In this document: positions 19,776 through 31,272 of the stretch, one piece after another
How the letters are laid out: each line of letters begins with the position of its first letter
How positions within the stretch are numbered: position 1 is the stretch's first letter
NCBI GenBank assembly: GCA_030581615.1
Contig: JAKTTT010000101.1
Location: 1-44,402, forward strand
DNA length: 44,402 bases
Direction: 5' to 3'
Source of the DNA: Alloascoidea africana
Lineage: Eukaryota; Ascomycota; Alloascoideomycetes; Alloascoideales; Alloascoideaceae
Position numbers and translations under genes: made by a program
The notes under the pieces: model-generated
What the model was told of the DNA's origin: nothing
What the model saw: only the letters and a program-made list of their open reading frames with translations
Databases searched by the model: none

Positions 19776-22700
19776 ATGACTGACATTGAAGAGTACAAGA
19801 GCTTGCCACTACAGGACAGACTGGTCCATAAGGTACTATAGATTTTCCTCTGCTCATTACGCGGATCTTACTCCTGAAAATGTATCTATACTCACCGTTG
19901 AGCGCTTTTCTAACCTGTCTCTGATCCAATACGTAATAGATTTGGAAAGTCCGTCTTGACAGCTATGAAGAGATTGCAAAAACGTTTTCAACTTCAAGTG
20001 ATGAAAACGACGCATGCTTCCAGCCATTCCTAAACAACCCAGAGTTACTTCGGAAAGTTGTCACTGATTCTAATGTAGCTGCCCAGGAACAAGGAATCCA
20101 TGCTCTGAACGTGTTTCTAGAGTATGGTGGCGTGAACGCCTGTTTACGAACAAGACAAACAGTGTTGGCTTCCATGATTGAAAAAGCGATCGGACAGACC
20201 CGAGCAGGCACGAAGCAGAAGGTTGTTGATGCCTTATGTTGGTACATAGAACTGGATACTCCTGCACCGGTAATCGAAGAACTGATAGCTTTTCTTTCTC
20301 ATCGAACTCCTAAAGTGGTCGCTGCAACAGAGAATGCACTTGTCGAGGTGTTTAAACAATTTGGTGCAAAGACTGTCGATCCGAAACCAGTCATTTCTCT
20401 AATACCTAAGCTATTCGCACATGCAGATCGAAATGTGAGAGCACAGGCTTCAATCTTGACCGTGGAGCTATACAAATGGCTCGGAAAGGGCCTGGAACAG
20501 ATGATTTTCAAAGATTTAAAGCCCGTTCAACAAAAGGACCTTACTGCTGCATTCGAAAAAGTAGCTGGGGAAAAACCACACCAAGAGAGATTTCTAAGAT
20601 CACAACAGGAATCGATGGCCAGTCAACGTGGCGTAGGAGGTGGTTCTGAAGGTGACGACGCAATGGATATAGATGGTGATGAAGATGATACCGAGATAGA
20701 TACGTTTGCAATGTTGGAAGCAATTGATATCTTACCCAAAATCCCAGGTTCGTTTTATACCCAGATAAACTCTTCAAAGTGGAAAGAGAGAAAAGAGGCT
20801 TTGGAAGAGGTTCATGGACTCATGAAGGACGCTCCAAAGTTTGTCTCTTCTTCAGATTATACAGATCTGGTTCGAGCTTTTGCAAAATCAATAAAAGATG
20901 TAAATGTACAGATCGTTACTCTCGCCGCCAACTGTATTGAGTATCTGGCAAATGGACTAAGAACAAATTTCACAAAATACGAGGCAATTGTTCTTGAACC
21001 TTTACTAGAGCGTACAAAAGAGAAAAAAGCAACTGTTTGTGAAGCACTGAGAGGAGCACTGGATGCAATCTTTAATACAAGTTCACTTTCCAATATTTTG
21101 GAACAGGTGGTTGGCTACATGACAAATAAGGTTCCCAATATCAAAATTGAATCGACAACGTTTTTGACAAGGTGCTTAAAAGAAACCAGAGATCCTCCTT
21201 CAAATACTGAGGTTGAATTAATCATGAAATCTGCTACCAAGATCGTGGCAGATACACAAGCTCCTGTCCGAACCGCTGCCGCTGAAGCCGTGGGGACACT
21301 AATGAAGGTTGTGGGTGAACGAGTGATGAATCAGTATTTGGAAAAAATCGATGCAAATAGGCAGACCAAAATCAAAGAGTTTTATGAAAAGGCAGAGGTC
21401 AAGGTGAAACCTAAGAAAGCAGCGCCAGCAAAGAAAAGTGCCAGACCATCACAACAACAACAACAGCCACCAAAGACTCCACGGGCTGGCGGTGCGAAAA
21501 CGTCAGGCCCGGGTGGTATGAGTCGACCGGGAGGTAAACCTATCCCCAAAAATGTCCCTCCAAAGGGCGATGAATTACCTCCAAGGGCTTCGCCAGCAAA
21601 AGGACTGGGAATACGACGAAGGCTATTACGAAAACCTGAGACTCCACCATCTTCTACTCCTTCTGAACCTTTATCAACTTCATCCTCATCATCGGAGCGG
21701 TCAGAACAAGTTGCAAAGATCATGTCAAACATGCAAAAGTCACCGGTACTGACAAACAGCAATTTTGGTTCCCCTGGTATGGGATCACCAGTCCCCACAT
21801 CATCATATAGCATGGCTCACGCCCCAATCCCATCCCAGTCTTCCCCGCTTCCTGAGTTTTCCATAAGCCCCGAATTGATTGCCGAGCTGGAATCATTAAG
21901 AACCGAGAAATTGCAATGGGAAAAAGAGCGCGAAAAGCTCGAATGGTTTAAACAAGAGTCAAACAGCGAAAAGACAAAACTGCATCAAGAAATTACGGCG
22001 CTACAGGTACGTAACAACAAGTTGATGGAGGACCATATGCGAGACGTGCTCATGTTGAAGAACAAGGAGACACAACTCATGCGGGCCGAATCAGACATTG
22101 AGTTTGCCAGATCCAAATCAACAAGACTGGAACAAGAAGCAGAACGTCTGAGGCAACAGGCTGAAAGACAGACCAGTGAGATTACAGAGTTGAGGGCCGC
22201 ACTGGAAGGTCAAGGAAAGAGTATGAGATCTCTTACTGGATCGCGACTCTCGCCTAGATCATCATCGTCTTCTTCTTCCTCAACTTCCCCTTCTACAACT
22301 TCGATTGCTCAGCGACGGAACACAACTATGAGATCTCCTCCTCCAGTATCTCAAACATCGCGTCTAAGAAGAAATGGAACTACCCCAACCGCACCAAGGA
22401 TAAGGCCGTATTCAACGATTGGTATGCCAACATCCATTGGCGGTAAACAAATGAATGATCTTGGATCACGAATGGAAAGTATGGCGTTACAAGAAAACGA
22501 CAGTAACATATACGATGACGAGGATCAAGAGATGGAAGAAGATCTTGAGCCAGAGCCAATAGTTTCAAATGTCGCTTCAAAGCGCACTTCCATGTATGGC
22601 GGTGGCCCCATGTTACGTGGCTCTCAGGGCATGCAAGACTCACCACTAAAGTCCAGAAGACCGCATTCAATGGCCCCAGGCTCTTTTGGCGGCGCATTTG

Positions 22701-22942
22701 GTGGTGCCAATTCTTCTTCTATCGGAAGCTCGGGAGTTAACAACAGGTATAGCAGCATTCCAGCTTCTCCATTAGCCCAGCATAGGTTGTCCCAACTCCC
22801 AGAAACTGGCGGTGGAGGCACAAATACAGACAACTGGAGAAGGGCATCTGAAGTCACAAATCAGCTAAAAGCCAGAATCGAGAACATGAAGGCCCGCTCA
22901 CTACGGGCACAGCAAACGAAGAATTCCTTGTACGGGCGATAA
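19776..22942 (+). CDS. STU2: XMAP215-family microtubule plus-end polymerase Stu2
   Basis: Exon 1 is 19776-19832 (MTDIEEYKSLPLQDRLVHK) and exon 2 is 19940-22942, joined in phase 0 to give 1019 aa. The intron (19833-19939) has a CTAAC branch point near 19911 but an unusual GTACTA donor. The joint LVHK/IWKVRLDSYEEI is exactly the conserved start of a TOG domain. TOG1 covers about residues 1-230. An acidic spacer (about 245-280) is followed by TOG2 (about 280-503, beginning PKIPGSFYTQINSSKWKERK). Then come a basic Ser/Pro/Gly-rich microtubule-binding linker, a coiled coil for dimerisation (about 663-780), and a basic tail with Ser-rich patches. Having two TOG domains plus a coiled coil is the yeast architecture; animal orthologues have five TOGs. 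It binds tubulin, promotes microtubule growth and acts at spindle poles and kinetochores. Confidence 0.93.
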
Positions 22943-23321
22943 GTAGTAGGCAATAGCCGGTCATAATTCAATCCCATAACTTTAACTAAAACTTGTATAT
23001 TACCGCTTCGGACAAACATCCATTCTCCCGTGGAAAAAAACAGAGTAGCATTTACCCGGACATTTCCTGGTGGCTTGCCGTTTTCATCACTATTACGTCG
23101 AAAAAGCTACTTCGGTTCTAGTTCTAGGCATCTGTTCACTCACAGTCACCTTCCTCTTTCTACATTCTAGTCAATTCTAGCGCTGGTGTTTTAGATTTTT
23201 GGAGATAATAGAGGCAAGTGAAGCCAAGCTAGTTCATTTTTTCAAAGAACACCAATCACACAACCTTGAAAAATAGACGGAAACATAACAGTGACAAGCA
23301 CGCCCAAAACAAAATAAAAAA
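22943..23321. promoter_or_regulatory. STU2-SPT6 intergenic region with a Reb1-type site
   Basis: 379 bp. The left part is the STU2 3' flank. TTACCCGGA lies at 23052-23060, about 265 bp before the SPT6 ATG. No other gene is seen. Confidence 0.6.
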
Positions 23322-26300
23322 ATGTCCAAATACTATAGCGATGAAGAGGAGGAAGGCAGAGCCTCAAAGGGTCGATTTGCTGATGAAAGTGAGGGTGAAG
23401 ATGAAAACAAAGATGATAACGATAATGATGACAATTCTATCGACTCATCAGATGAGGATGAGGAAGAAGATGAAGAAGAGCTTCAAAAGGTAAGCACTGT
23501 TACATGCTGTTTAAATGTGCTTCGTGAATATGGTAAATTTTTGTTCTTTGTGCTAACCTTAACAGATCCGAGATGGCTTCATTGTAGATGATGATGAAGA
23601 GGAAGATGAACCTGATGAAGATTCTAGGAAAAAACATAAGAAAAAGAAAAAGAGAAAGAGACACGCTAGCGATGCAAAGAAAAGTTCATCTCGAAGCGAA
23701 GAACGAGACGATGAACTGGACGAGGATGACCTGGACTTGCTTATTGAGAACACGGGCGGAAGAGTAAACCGCGACTATCTATCTGTGAGTATCATTTGCT
23801 ATCCCTCACCTTCTCTATTTTTGGCATATTAACATTTTTATTCAGAAAAAATTCAAAAGGTTAAAGCGCGCTGAGCAAGAAGATCTGGGTGGTGAAGACC
23901 ATCATCGCGAACTGAATGACATGTTTTCCGATGAAGATAATGAAGCTTCTGCAGACAAGGTTAGTCGTGGAAGAGCCATTCTTGATGAATTCGAAGGCTT
24001 CATTGAGGAAGACGAGTATTCGGATGATGATGGTGCAAGACAAGAGGAGGAAATGCTAAGGAGCAGACGACCTGCATTGGGACCCGGATTACTAGCAGGT
24101 AGCCAACTTGAGAATATTGATAACGACAAGCTTGGCGAACTTTATGAGATCTTTGGCGATGGCGAAGAGTATGCATGGGCCTTAGAGGCCGAAAACGCGG
24201 GAGATATGGCGGACGATGGCCATGGCTCTGATAATGATGGGAATGCTCCTGCCTTACAAGACGTATTCGAACCCAGCGAGTTGAAGGAGAGAATGCTTAC
24301 GGATGAAGATAATGCAATTAGGGTCTTGGATATTCCGGAGCGTTATCAGGCCATGAGAGCCCCTTTTAAGGATAGCTACGAGCTTTCAGAGGAAGAGTTT
24401 GTTGAAGAGCAGAAATGGGTCGCGGCAACCTTTGTGCGAGAGAGAAATTTCGAAAGTGGAAGCACGTTGAAAGAGCCAACATACAAAGCGTGTATGGCAA
24501 TTGCCCAGTTCTTGTTTAGAGACCAGCTCGAAGTTCCATATGTTTGGTTTCATCGACGAGATTATACTATGCTCACTGATGGCTCCAATCCAACAAACCT
24601 GCTAGAGTGTAATGACCTGTGGAGACTGCTGCAGTTGGATCTTGAGTACCATGCAATGCTGGAGAAGAAAAAAACAGTTGAAAAGTTGTACGAGTCTATT
24701 GGTAAAGAAGACGAAGTTTTCAAGAATGCGTATGAGACTGCTGATACCATTTTGGCACACCAGGACTTGTTCGATTTTCTTCAATACACCTATGCTGGTA
24801 TTCTGAGAGCCTTGAGCGAACAGGCGTCTAAAAGACATAGCAAATACGGGCTTTTCGAAAGAATTCGAAATGATAGGCTCTACAATGTTGTCGTGAGTCT
24901 GGGAATCACTGCTGCTCAGGTGGGCGAGAACATGGCAGCTGGCGTTAGAATCCATGATACTGAAGATACTCCAGAACATCCTGAAGACTTGGTTAACAGA
25001 ATCTGCGATGATCCAGAAAGAATGTTTGAGAATTCTTCTCAGGCTATTGATGCAGTGAAACAGACTTTTGCTGAGGAGTTATTCCATGATCCCAGAATTC
25101 GCCGTGCCGTTAGAACTATTTACTCAAAGCAAGGCACTATCCAGGTGGTTCCAACAGAAAAGGGCAAAGTAAGAATTGATGAGAAATCGCCTTACTACGA
25201 CTTTAAATATGCTACTGGGGTCTCGTTTAGCATGCTTCGGGGCTATCCAAACATGTTTCTCAGGATGATTGAGGCGGAAACAAATGGTCTGGTATCTGTC
25301 AACGTTCAACTACCAGCTGATAGTGTGAATATCTATGAGTTGATTAAGAAAAATCTTATTTCAAAATCAACAGACCCTATTGCAACAGCCTGGAATGAAC
25401 TGAGAGAATCATCAATTACGCTTTTGGTGAAAAAGTTGGAGGCGCTAATGACGCGAAACACAAAAGAGGATCTGAAAAAGGACTGCGAGAGACAGTTATA
25501 TTTTAAAGTACGAGATTCAGTGTCGAAGCGGATATCTCGAGCTCCTTACAATCCATTAGGATTCAAACTAGGTACTGTTCCACGAGTCTTGGCAATATCC
25601 TCTGGCTTTGGAGACTTTCTAAAGGACGCAGTATTGGGTGCTTTTATCGATGAAGACCACAATGTTTTGGAACATATAAATTTTGACGACGAACCGAGAA
25701 CTGCCGAATTTCGCGTTGCTTTTATAGACATAGTCACCAGGAAGAAGCCTGATGTTATTGGGATATCGGGGTTCAATGCGAATGCAAATAAACTGCATAA
25801 GATCCTGAGAGAGATTATCGACGAGGAAGAGCTGGTTGTAAAATCTACAGAACATACTATTCCAATACCTCTGGTATGGGTTAGAGATGAAACCGCTCGG
25901 TTGTATCAAAATTCTGAAAGAGCAAAAACGGAGTTCTCTGAAAAACCTCCTCTAGGACGTTACTGTGTTGCTCTAGGGCGATATCTGCAATCCCCACTAC
26001 TGGAGTACATTAACGTGGGACAAGAGATTACAAACATTGAATTCCATCAAGACCAAGGATTACTTACACATCAGCGGTTTTATGATGCCATTGAAACTGT
26101 TTTTGTGGATATTGTCAACACAGTTGGCGTTGATATTAATAGAGCTGTGAAGGAGAACTATTTTGCAGCAGCTCTACAGTATGTAGCAGGATTGGGGCCT
26201 AGAAAGGCATCTGGAATTCTTCAGGCAATCCAGGCCCGTGGCTCAACTCTCGCTAATAGGGCCGAACTCATCACCAGTCAAATCACATCCAAGAGCATTT

Positions 26301-27667
26301 TCTTGAACTGCGTCAGTTTTCTTTCAATTCCTTATGACAATAGATCTTTAAAGAATGAGGAGACTGAAATTTTGGATGCTACTAGAATTCACCCTGAGGA
26401 CTATGGTCTAGCAAGAAAAATGGCTGCTGATACTCTGGATCTGGATGAAGAGGATCTAATGGATGTTGAGACTAGCGGCGGAGTCATTGCAAGTCTGATT
26501 AGTGAAGGCGCTGAAAAACTGAATCTCTTGATTCTGGAGAACTATAGTAAAGAACTGGAAGATCAGTACAAGATAAAAAAGAGGTCCAACTTGGAATTGA
26601 TCAAAGAGGAGCTGCAGAACCATTACATGGAACTGAGACCCGAGTACTACATTATGGATGAATCTGAGGTCTTTACACTACTTACTGGAGAAACTAACGA
26701 ATCTCTAAGTGAGGGAATGGTTGTCCCCGTGCGGATAAGAAGAATTGATGGCAAGTATCTCTCTGTTCAGCTAACATGTATGGTTGACGGAAACGTTTCT
26801 CAAAGAAACATTACTGAACGGGAGGATGTGAGGCATCCTACTGAACTCTTCCACGTTAATCAGACTGTCGATGCAGTTCTCATTTCGTTAGATAAACATA
26901 ACTTTTTGGCGGAACTGTCGACCATCGAAAGAGCCGTTGAGGATGCAAAGTCAAATAGCGGGAAACGACAGTTTTTCAAAAATTACGATCTATGGGACTT
27001 TGAAGCAGAGAATGAGTACACGGAAAAGCTTGCTGTAAAGAAGGAAGCAGAGCAACGTGCAAGCCGAGTCATCAAGCATCCTCTATTCAGAAATTTCAAC
27101 TCGCGACAGGCCGAAAAGTTTTTGGAGAGCCTGCAACCTGGCGACTCGGTTATCCGACCTTCCTCCCGCGGCATTGACCATCTTGCAATTACGTGGAAAG
27201 TAGGAAAGGGTCTGTACCAACATTTGGACGTTTTGGAGCTCGAGAAGCCCAACGAGTACACGCTTGGAAAGAAGCTTCAGGTCGGTGGTCAAAAGTACTC
27301 TGATTTGGACGAGCTGATTTTGTACCATGTCAAGTCCATGGCCAAGAAGGTGAACGAACTTATCCACTATGAAAAGTGCTACAAAGATGAAGAAACACTG
27401 AATGAAAAAATCCACCAGTTACAGAAAGCGAACCCTACGAGAGCCTATTACGGATTCACACTGGACACTAAGCGGCCGGGCTACTTCCTTCTCTACGTGA
27501 AGCCTCCCAGATCCTCGTTGCGTGTGTGGTCTGTTGGAGTAGTACCTGGAGGCTACAGGCTGGGAAGAGGCACATATCCCGACCCTGTCTCACTATGTAA
27601 TGGACTGAAGACCACCATGTCTTCCAAGGGGAATGGAAACGGGAACCATGGCCGTAATGGGGCTTAA
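23322..27667 (+). CDS. SPT6: Transcription elongation factor and histone chaperone Spt6
   Basis: Three exons: 23322-23489, 23566-23784 and 23846-27667, all joined in phase 0 to give 1402 aa. Intron 1 is 76 bp (GTAAGC donor, TGCTAAC branch point 9-14 nt before CAG). Intron 2 is 61 bp (GTGAGT donor, ATTAAC, CAG). Spt6 travels with RNA polymerase II, reassembles nucleosomes (H3-H4) and binds the Rpb1 linker. The acidic N-terminus carries GFIVDDDEEE and LDEDDLDLLIENTG, as in orthologues. The Tex-like core follows, with a YqgF-like region around residues 640-800 and a helix-hairpin-helix (AAALQYVAGLGPRKASGI, about 900). An S1 domain is near 1086 and the tandem SH2 starts near 1206 (HPLFRNFNSRQAEKFL). 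Residual length and order match the family. The two introns split the disordered acidic head, not the folded core. Confidence 0.96.
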
Positions 27668-27883
27668 TGCTATAGCACCAAAGTGCCAAGAAGTAATATA
27701 TAGTCGTTGTTTAGTATAAATAAATGAAAAGAAGTAAAGAGCTTTATGCTTTTTGCCCAGCCGAAATGGCGTTTAGTGGTGCTGCTCACGTAGGACTGGT
27801 ATGAAAACACCCCATCGCTCCCGTTGCCTGTCTGTGTCTCTCCTCCGCCAGCCCTAGACATACACACCGATCAGCACTTTGTC

Positions 27884-29341
27884 ATGGCGCAACATCGAGC
27901 ATTGGACATCCTGATACGGGTGCTTTTTGTGTCTGCTGTGGTTTCCAACTTTTATATCTACTTTTATCCTTCTTTTACTCCCGCCAGCTGCTCATGGCCC
28001 AGTTTTGATGACCGGCTCGTGACTCCTCCGAAACGCATCCAACAGTGGCTTGAAGGCTACGGAGTGCCACGCGCGGACATTTTCGCCGATATCATACACA
28101 CCGGAGCGGTCCGGACAGGGCTTGACTCTTACTTGGAGCCAGAATTGTCTGAAAAGGAAGCTTCCTCGGACTCAAAAGATGTACATTTTCTGTTGTTTGC
28201 CGACCCTCAGATACGCGGTGCCTGGAAAACCACTTCCTACATTTCACGATTGGACATGTATGGAAATGATTACTATCTGGGACATATACACCGAGTCTTG
28301 AAGAGTCGTTTGAATCCGGAAATCATTTCCGTTCTCGGGGACCTTTTTTCCTCGCAATGGATTGGAGATGAGGAGTTTTTCAAACGGTGTAAGAGGTTCA
28401 TGACTCGTCTCTATCCTCAGCCAGGAGATGTAAATGATGAGCTTTTGAAGATTACAAGCGAGTTAAAAGCTGTTGATTGGGTAAACTTTATGGAAAAGAC
28501 AAGAGCCGATCCACACCCCTGGGAATCCTATTTGTACGAGAATGTCTATTTCTGGGGAAATAACTCGCTTTCCAACTTTTCCTCAGAGCTGCCACTCTTC
28601 ATCAACATTACCGGGAACCATGATACCGGGTACGCGGGAGATGCAACCTGGCAACACATGACAAGATACGACCTTATGTTTGGAAAAGATAACTACTGCA
28701 TTGAGTATGGAAAGGATACCAAGGAAGCCTGGAGAATTGTCGTTTTGAACGATTTAATCCTGGACGGCCCGGCCTTACAGGAGGAGATTAGAGCAGAAAT
28801 TTGGGGATTTCTTAACAAGCTAGAAGAGAGAAACTTTCCGGGGTCTACAGTTCTAATTACACATGTCCCAATGCACAAACCTGAAGGGTTTTGTGTCGAT
28901 GGTCCACAAATAAAATGGTATGACGAGAACACAAAGCACGAATACCATATCGGAAAGCTTCAGTCCCAAAACTTTCTTGTAGAAGAGACATCGCAAACCG
29001 TTCTCAGCAAGATTTTTGGCAATAAAAAGCCAGGTGTGATTCTTACTGGGCATGACCACGAAGGATGTCTGAATTTCTTCAGTTATGACTCCGACGAAAA
29101 CAAATGGGTTCCTTCAAAGGAAAAAAATGAAAACACCATAATTTCAGAGGTTACAGTAAGGAGTCAAATGGGCGAGTTTGGGGGAAACTCTGGATTATTG
29201 ACAGCACATTGGAATGAACAAGATGAGGAATGGCAGTATATTTTCACTCTTTGCCCTTTTGTTGTACAACATGCTTGGTGGGCAACCAAAGTAATTACAA
29301 TCCTACTGGTTCTTTTTTCTTCGTTAAAATTGTTAATCTAG
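27884..29341 (+). CDS. Cdc1/Ted1-family metallophosphoesterase (GPI-anchor or ER phosphodiesterase)
   Basis: The product is 485 aa from the ATG at 27884. The frame extends to 27824 but adds 20 residues before a natural signal-anchor (ALDILIRVLFVSAVVSNFYIY). Calcineurin-like motifs are present in order: FLLFADPQI (metal Asp), VLGDLF (GD), ITGNHDTG (GNHD), ITHVPMH and LTGHDHEG (GHDH). A second hydrophobic segment closes the protein (ITILLVLFSSLKLLI), so the catalytic domain should sit in the ER lumen between two membrane anchors. S. cerevisiae Cdc1 removes ethanolamine phosphate from the first mannose of GPI anchors; Ted1 acts on the second mannose and in cargo exit. I cannot decide between these paralogues. 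It lies 216 bp after SPT6 in the same direction. Confidence 0.88.
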   Translation: MAQHRALDILIRVLFVSAVVSNFYIYFYPSFTPASCSWPSFDDRLVTPPKRIQQWLEGYGVPRADIFADIIHTGAVRTGLDSYLEPELSEKEASSDSKDVHFLLFADPQIRGAWKTTSYISRLDMYGNDYYLGHIHRVLKSRLNPEIISVLGDLFSSQWIGDEEFFKRCKRFMTRLYPQPGDVNDELLKITSELKAVDWVNFMEKTRADPHPWESYLYENVYFWGNNSLSNFSSELPLFINITGNHDTGYAGDATWQHMTRYDLMFGKDNYCIEYGKDTKEAWRIVVLNDLILDGPALQEEIRAEIWGFLNKLEERNFPGSTVLITHVPMHKPEGFCVDGPQIKWYDENTKHEYHIGKLQSQNFLVEETSQTVLSKIFGNKKPGVILTGHDHEGCLNFFSYDSDENKWVPSKEKNENTIISEVTVRSQMGEFGGNSGLLTAHWNEQDEEWQYIFTLCPFVVQHAWWATKVITILLVLFSSLKLLI

Positions 29342-29548
29342 GCATTTTACATAGACCTCTGGTTCTCTTTTCAGATCTTGTGAATTATGATGATGAAGTT
29401 TACACGGTGCGTAAATCTCAGACTTGCGACTTCAACATCTATCTAACCATTTGCTTTCCCAGCAGAACAGCTCTTGCAAGCAACAGAACACTGCTTTTCC
29501 TCTTTTGACCATTGAATCATCCTTTCTCTTTTGTGTGATTAAAACATA

Positions 29549-30763
29549 ATGACTACGTCGGAGGAAAGCTCAGTTGCCCGCGTTCCTGATTTCAATCTGT
29601 CACAACATGTATTCGTGTTAAAGAACGAATTTCTCAAAGAACACCATGCCCTAGCACTCGAGTCCCTGCTAGCAGAAATTAAAAAGGAGAAACTAGGGCC
29701 CCTCTACCTTCATCTTCACAATGAAGTATTGCCTTCCGTAATCCCATGGGACGAACAGCTCTACAAGGAGATTGTGGCTGCAAATGAAGCTGAAATCGCC
29801 ACCTTGAAGAGTAAGATCGAGGAGGTCGAGAAAGAAGATGAGGGAGAGCTAGAAGCGTCTCAAGATTGGGCTAAATTGGGAGAGTATTATGCAAAGATCG
29901 GAGATCGCGAGAATGCTGTAACAACGTTACGAAAGGCTCTTGAATTGGCCCCCAGTGCTGGACCAAAGATTGATATTTCCCTGACTCTGGCACGAATTGG
30001 GTTTTTCTATGACGACAAGCCATACATCAAGAAGCAACTCGATGAAGTCCAGGTTTTAATTGACAGAGGTGGAGATTGGGAACGCCGAAACCGTTTCAAG
30101 TCTTATAACGGTCTCTACTTGCTCTCGATTCGTAACTTTGATGAAGCAGCTGATTTGCTGCTTGACTCGCTTGCAACTTTCACCTCCACAGAGCTTATGA
30201 CCTATGAACAGATGGCAGAATACGCTGTTGTTGCTGGCGCATTCAGTTTAGACCGTGTGAATTTGAAAACTAAAGTTGTTGATTCACCCGAAATTCTCTC
30301 GCTTCTCTCTACTTCAAAATCTCTTGAGCCAGCAGTAACGCTAACAAATTCCCTGTACACATGCGATTATGCGACATATTTCAGAGCTCTGGCAGAGTTC
30401 AATGAACAGAGCCTCTCTCCTTCCAAGTATCTTGCTCCGCATGCAAAGTATTACGTTCGTGAGATGAGAAGGAAAGGTTACGCTCAGCTGCTTGAATCCT
30501 ACAAAGCGCTAAGTCTAAAAACAATGGCAGATGCTTTCGGTGTTACTGTCGAGTTTCTTATAAATGACCTTTCCAAGTTCATCCCTAATAAAAAGCTAAA
30601 CTGTGTCATTGACAGAGTGAATGGGATTGTTGAGACAACAAGACCCGATAACAAGAATGCACAGTACCAGCTCTTGATTAAACAGGGCGACGTTCTACTA
30701 ACAAAGCTACAAAAGTACGGTGCTGCTGTCAAGCTGAGTGGAGCTAACACGACAGATGTGTAA
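29549..30763 (+). CDS. RPN7: 26S proteasome regulatory particle lid subunit Rpn7
   Basis: 404 aa, close to the family's usual length. The N-terminal half is helical and TPR-like (DWAKLGEYYAKIGDRENAV, then DISLTLARIGFFY...). The C-terminal PCI domain (about residues 190-370) is recognisable from YYVREMRRKGYAQLLESYKA, LKTMADAFGV and FLINDLSKFIPNKKLNC. The last residues form the C-terminal helix used in the lid bundle. The start is an unambiguous ATG with AAAACATA before it. Rpn7 scaffolds the lid (with Rpn3 and Rpn15/Sem1). I did not find the PACE element (GGTGGCAAA) for Rpn4 in the 207-bp upstream gap. No intron. Confidence 0.95.
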   Translation: MTTSEESSVARVPDFNLSQHVFVLKNEFLKEHHALALESLLAEIKKEKLGPLYLHLHNEVLPSVIPWDEQLYKEIVAANEAEIATLKSKIEEVEKEDEGELEASQDWAKLGEYYAKIGDRENAVTTLRKALELAPSAGPKIDISLTLARIGFFYDDKPYIKKQLDEVQVLIDRGGDWERRNRFKSYNGLYLLSIRNFDEAADLLLDSLATFTSTELMTYEQMAEYAVVAGAFSLDRVNLKTKVVDSPEILSLLSTSKSLEPAVTLTNSLYTCDYATYFRALAEFNEQSLSPSKYLAPHAKYYVREMRRKGYAQLLESYKALSLKTMADAFGVTVEFLINDLSKFIPNKKLNCVIDRVNGIVETTRPDNKNAQYQLLIKQGDVLLTKLQKYGAAVKLSGANTTDV

Positions 30764-31272
30764 AGCTTTTCTCTATATTCATATAAACAAAGCTTTAGAA
30801 AATAATATACAGCCATTCAATGAGAAAGGAGTTTTGAATAGTGAAACCTGCAATTGAGATAGATGATGAGGAATCAAATTAGTCACAAGACCTTTTCACC
30901 TTGACTTTTCGTATAGACTGGTAATATAGAAAGCGTCCAGCTGTCAAAGTCGACTGAATATTTGCCCTCTGTTTTCCAGTTGCCATAGACTCTTAGTGCA
31001 TTTCTTTTTATTGGAACGATTCCTAACTAGTACAAAGTAAATGATTGAAATAATCCTCCAGCAAAAGTTGTGTCACTAACACACCAATTGATATGTGTTA
31101 CCCGGATGTTTGTTTTGTGCCATATCCCGATTTAACTTGACAACGAAGATTGCCCTCCATTTTGGACCTTGTAGCATCACGAGCATTAAGCAAGCTATCC
31201 AAGTCATCGCTATACGGCCTGAGCGGTTTCCATCTACAGAGCAAGAGTTGTTTAACAATTCAAGCATTGTAA
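30764..31272. promoter_or_regulatory. RPN7-CSC1 intergenic region with a Reb1-type site
   Basis: 509 bp. TTACCCGGA at 31098-31106 lies about 165 bp before the CSC1 start. The stretch 30855-30960 has a GATGATGA and a later CTGA, which resemble snoRNA C and D boxes, but no adjacent terminal stem. I do not call an RNA there. Confidence 0.55.

Noticed and set aside
30855-30960. C/D-box snoRNA candidate (GATGATGA and a later CTGA)
   Set aside because: No terminal stem adjacent to the boxes and no recognised guide sequence; such short motifs occur by chance.
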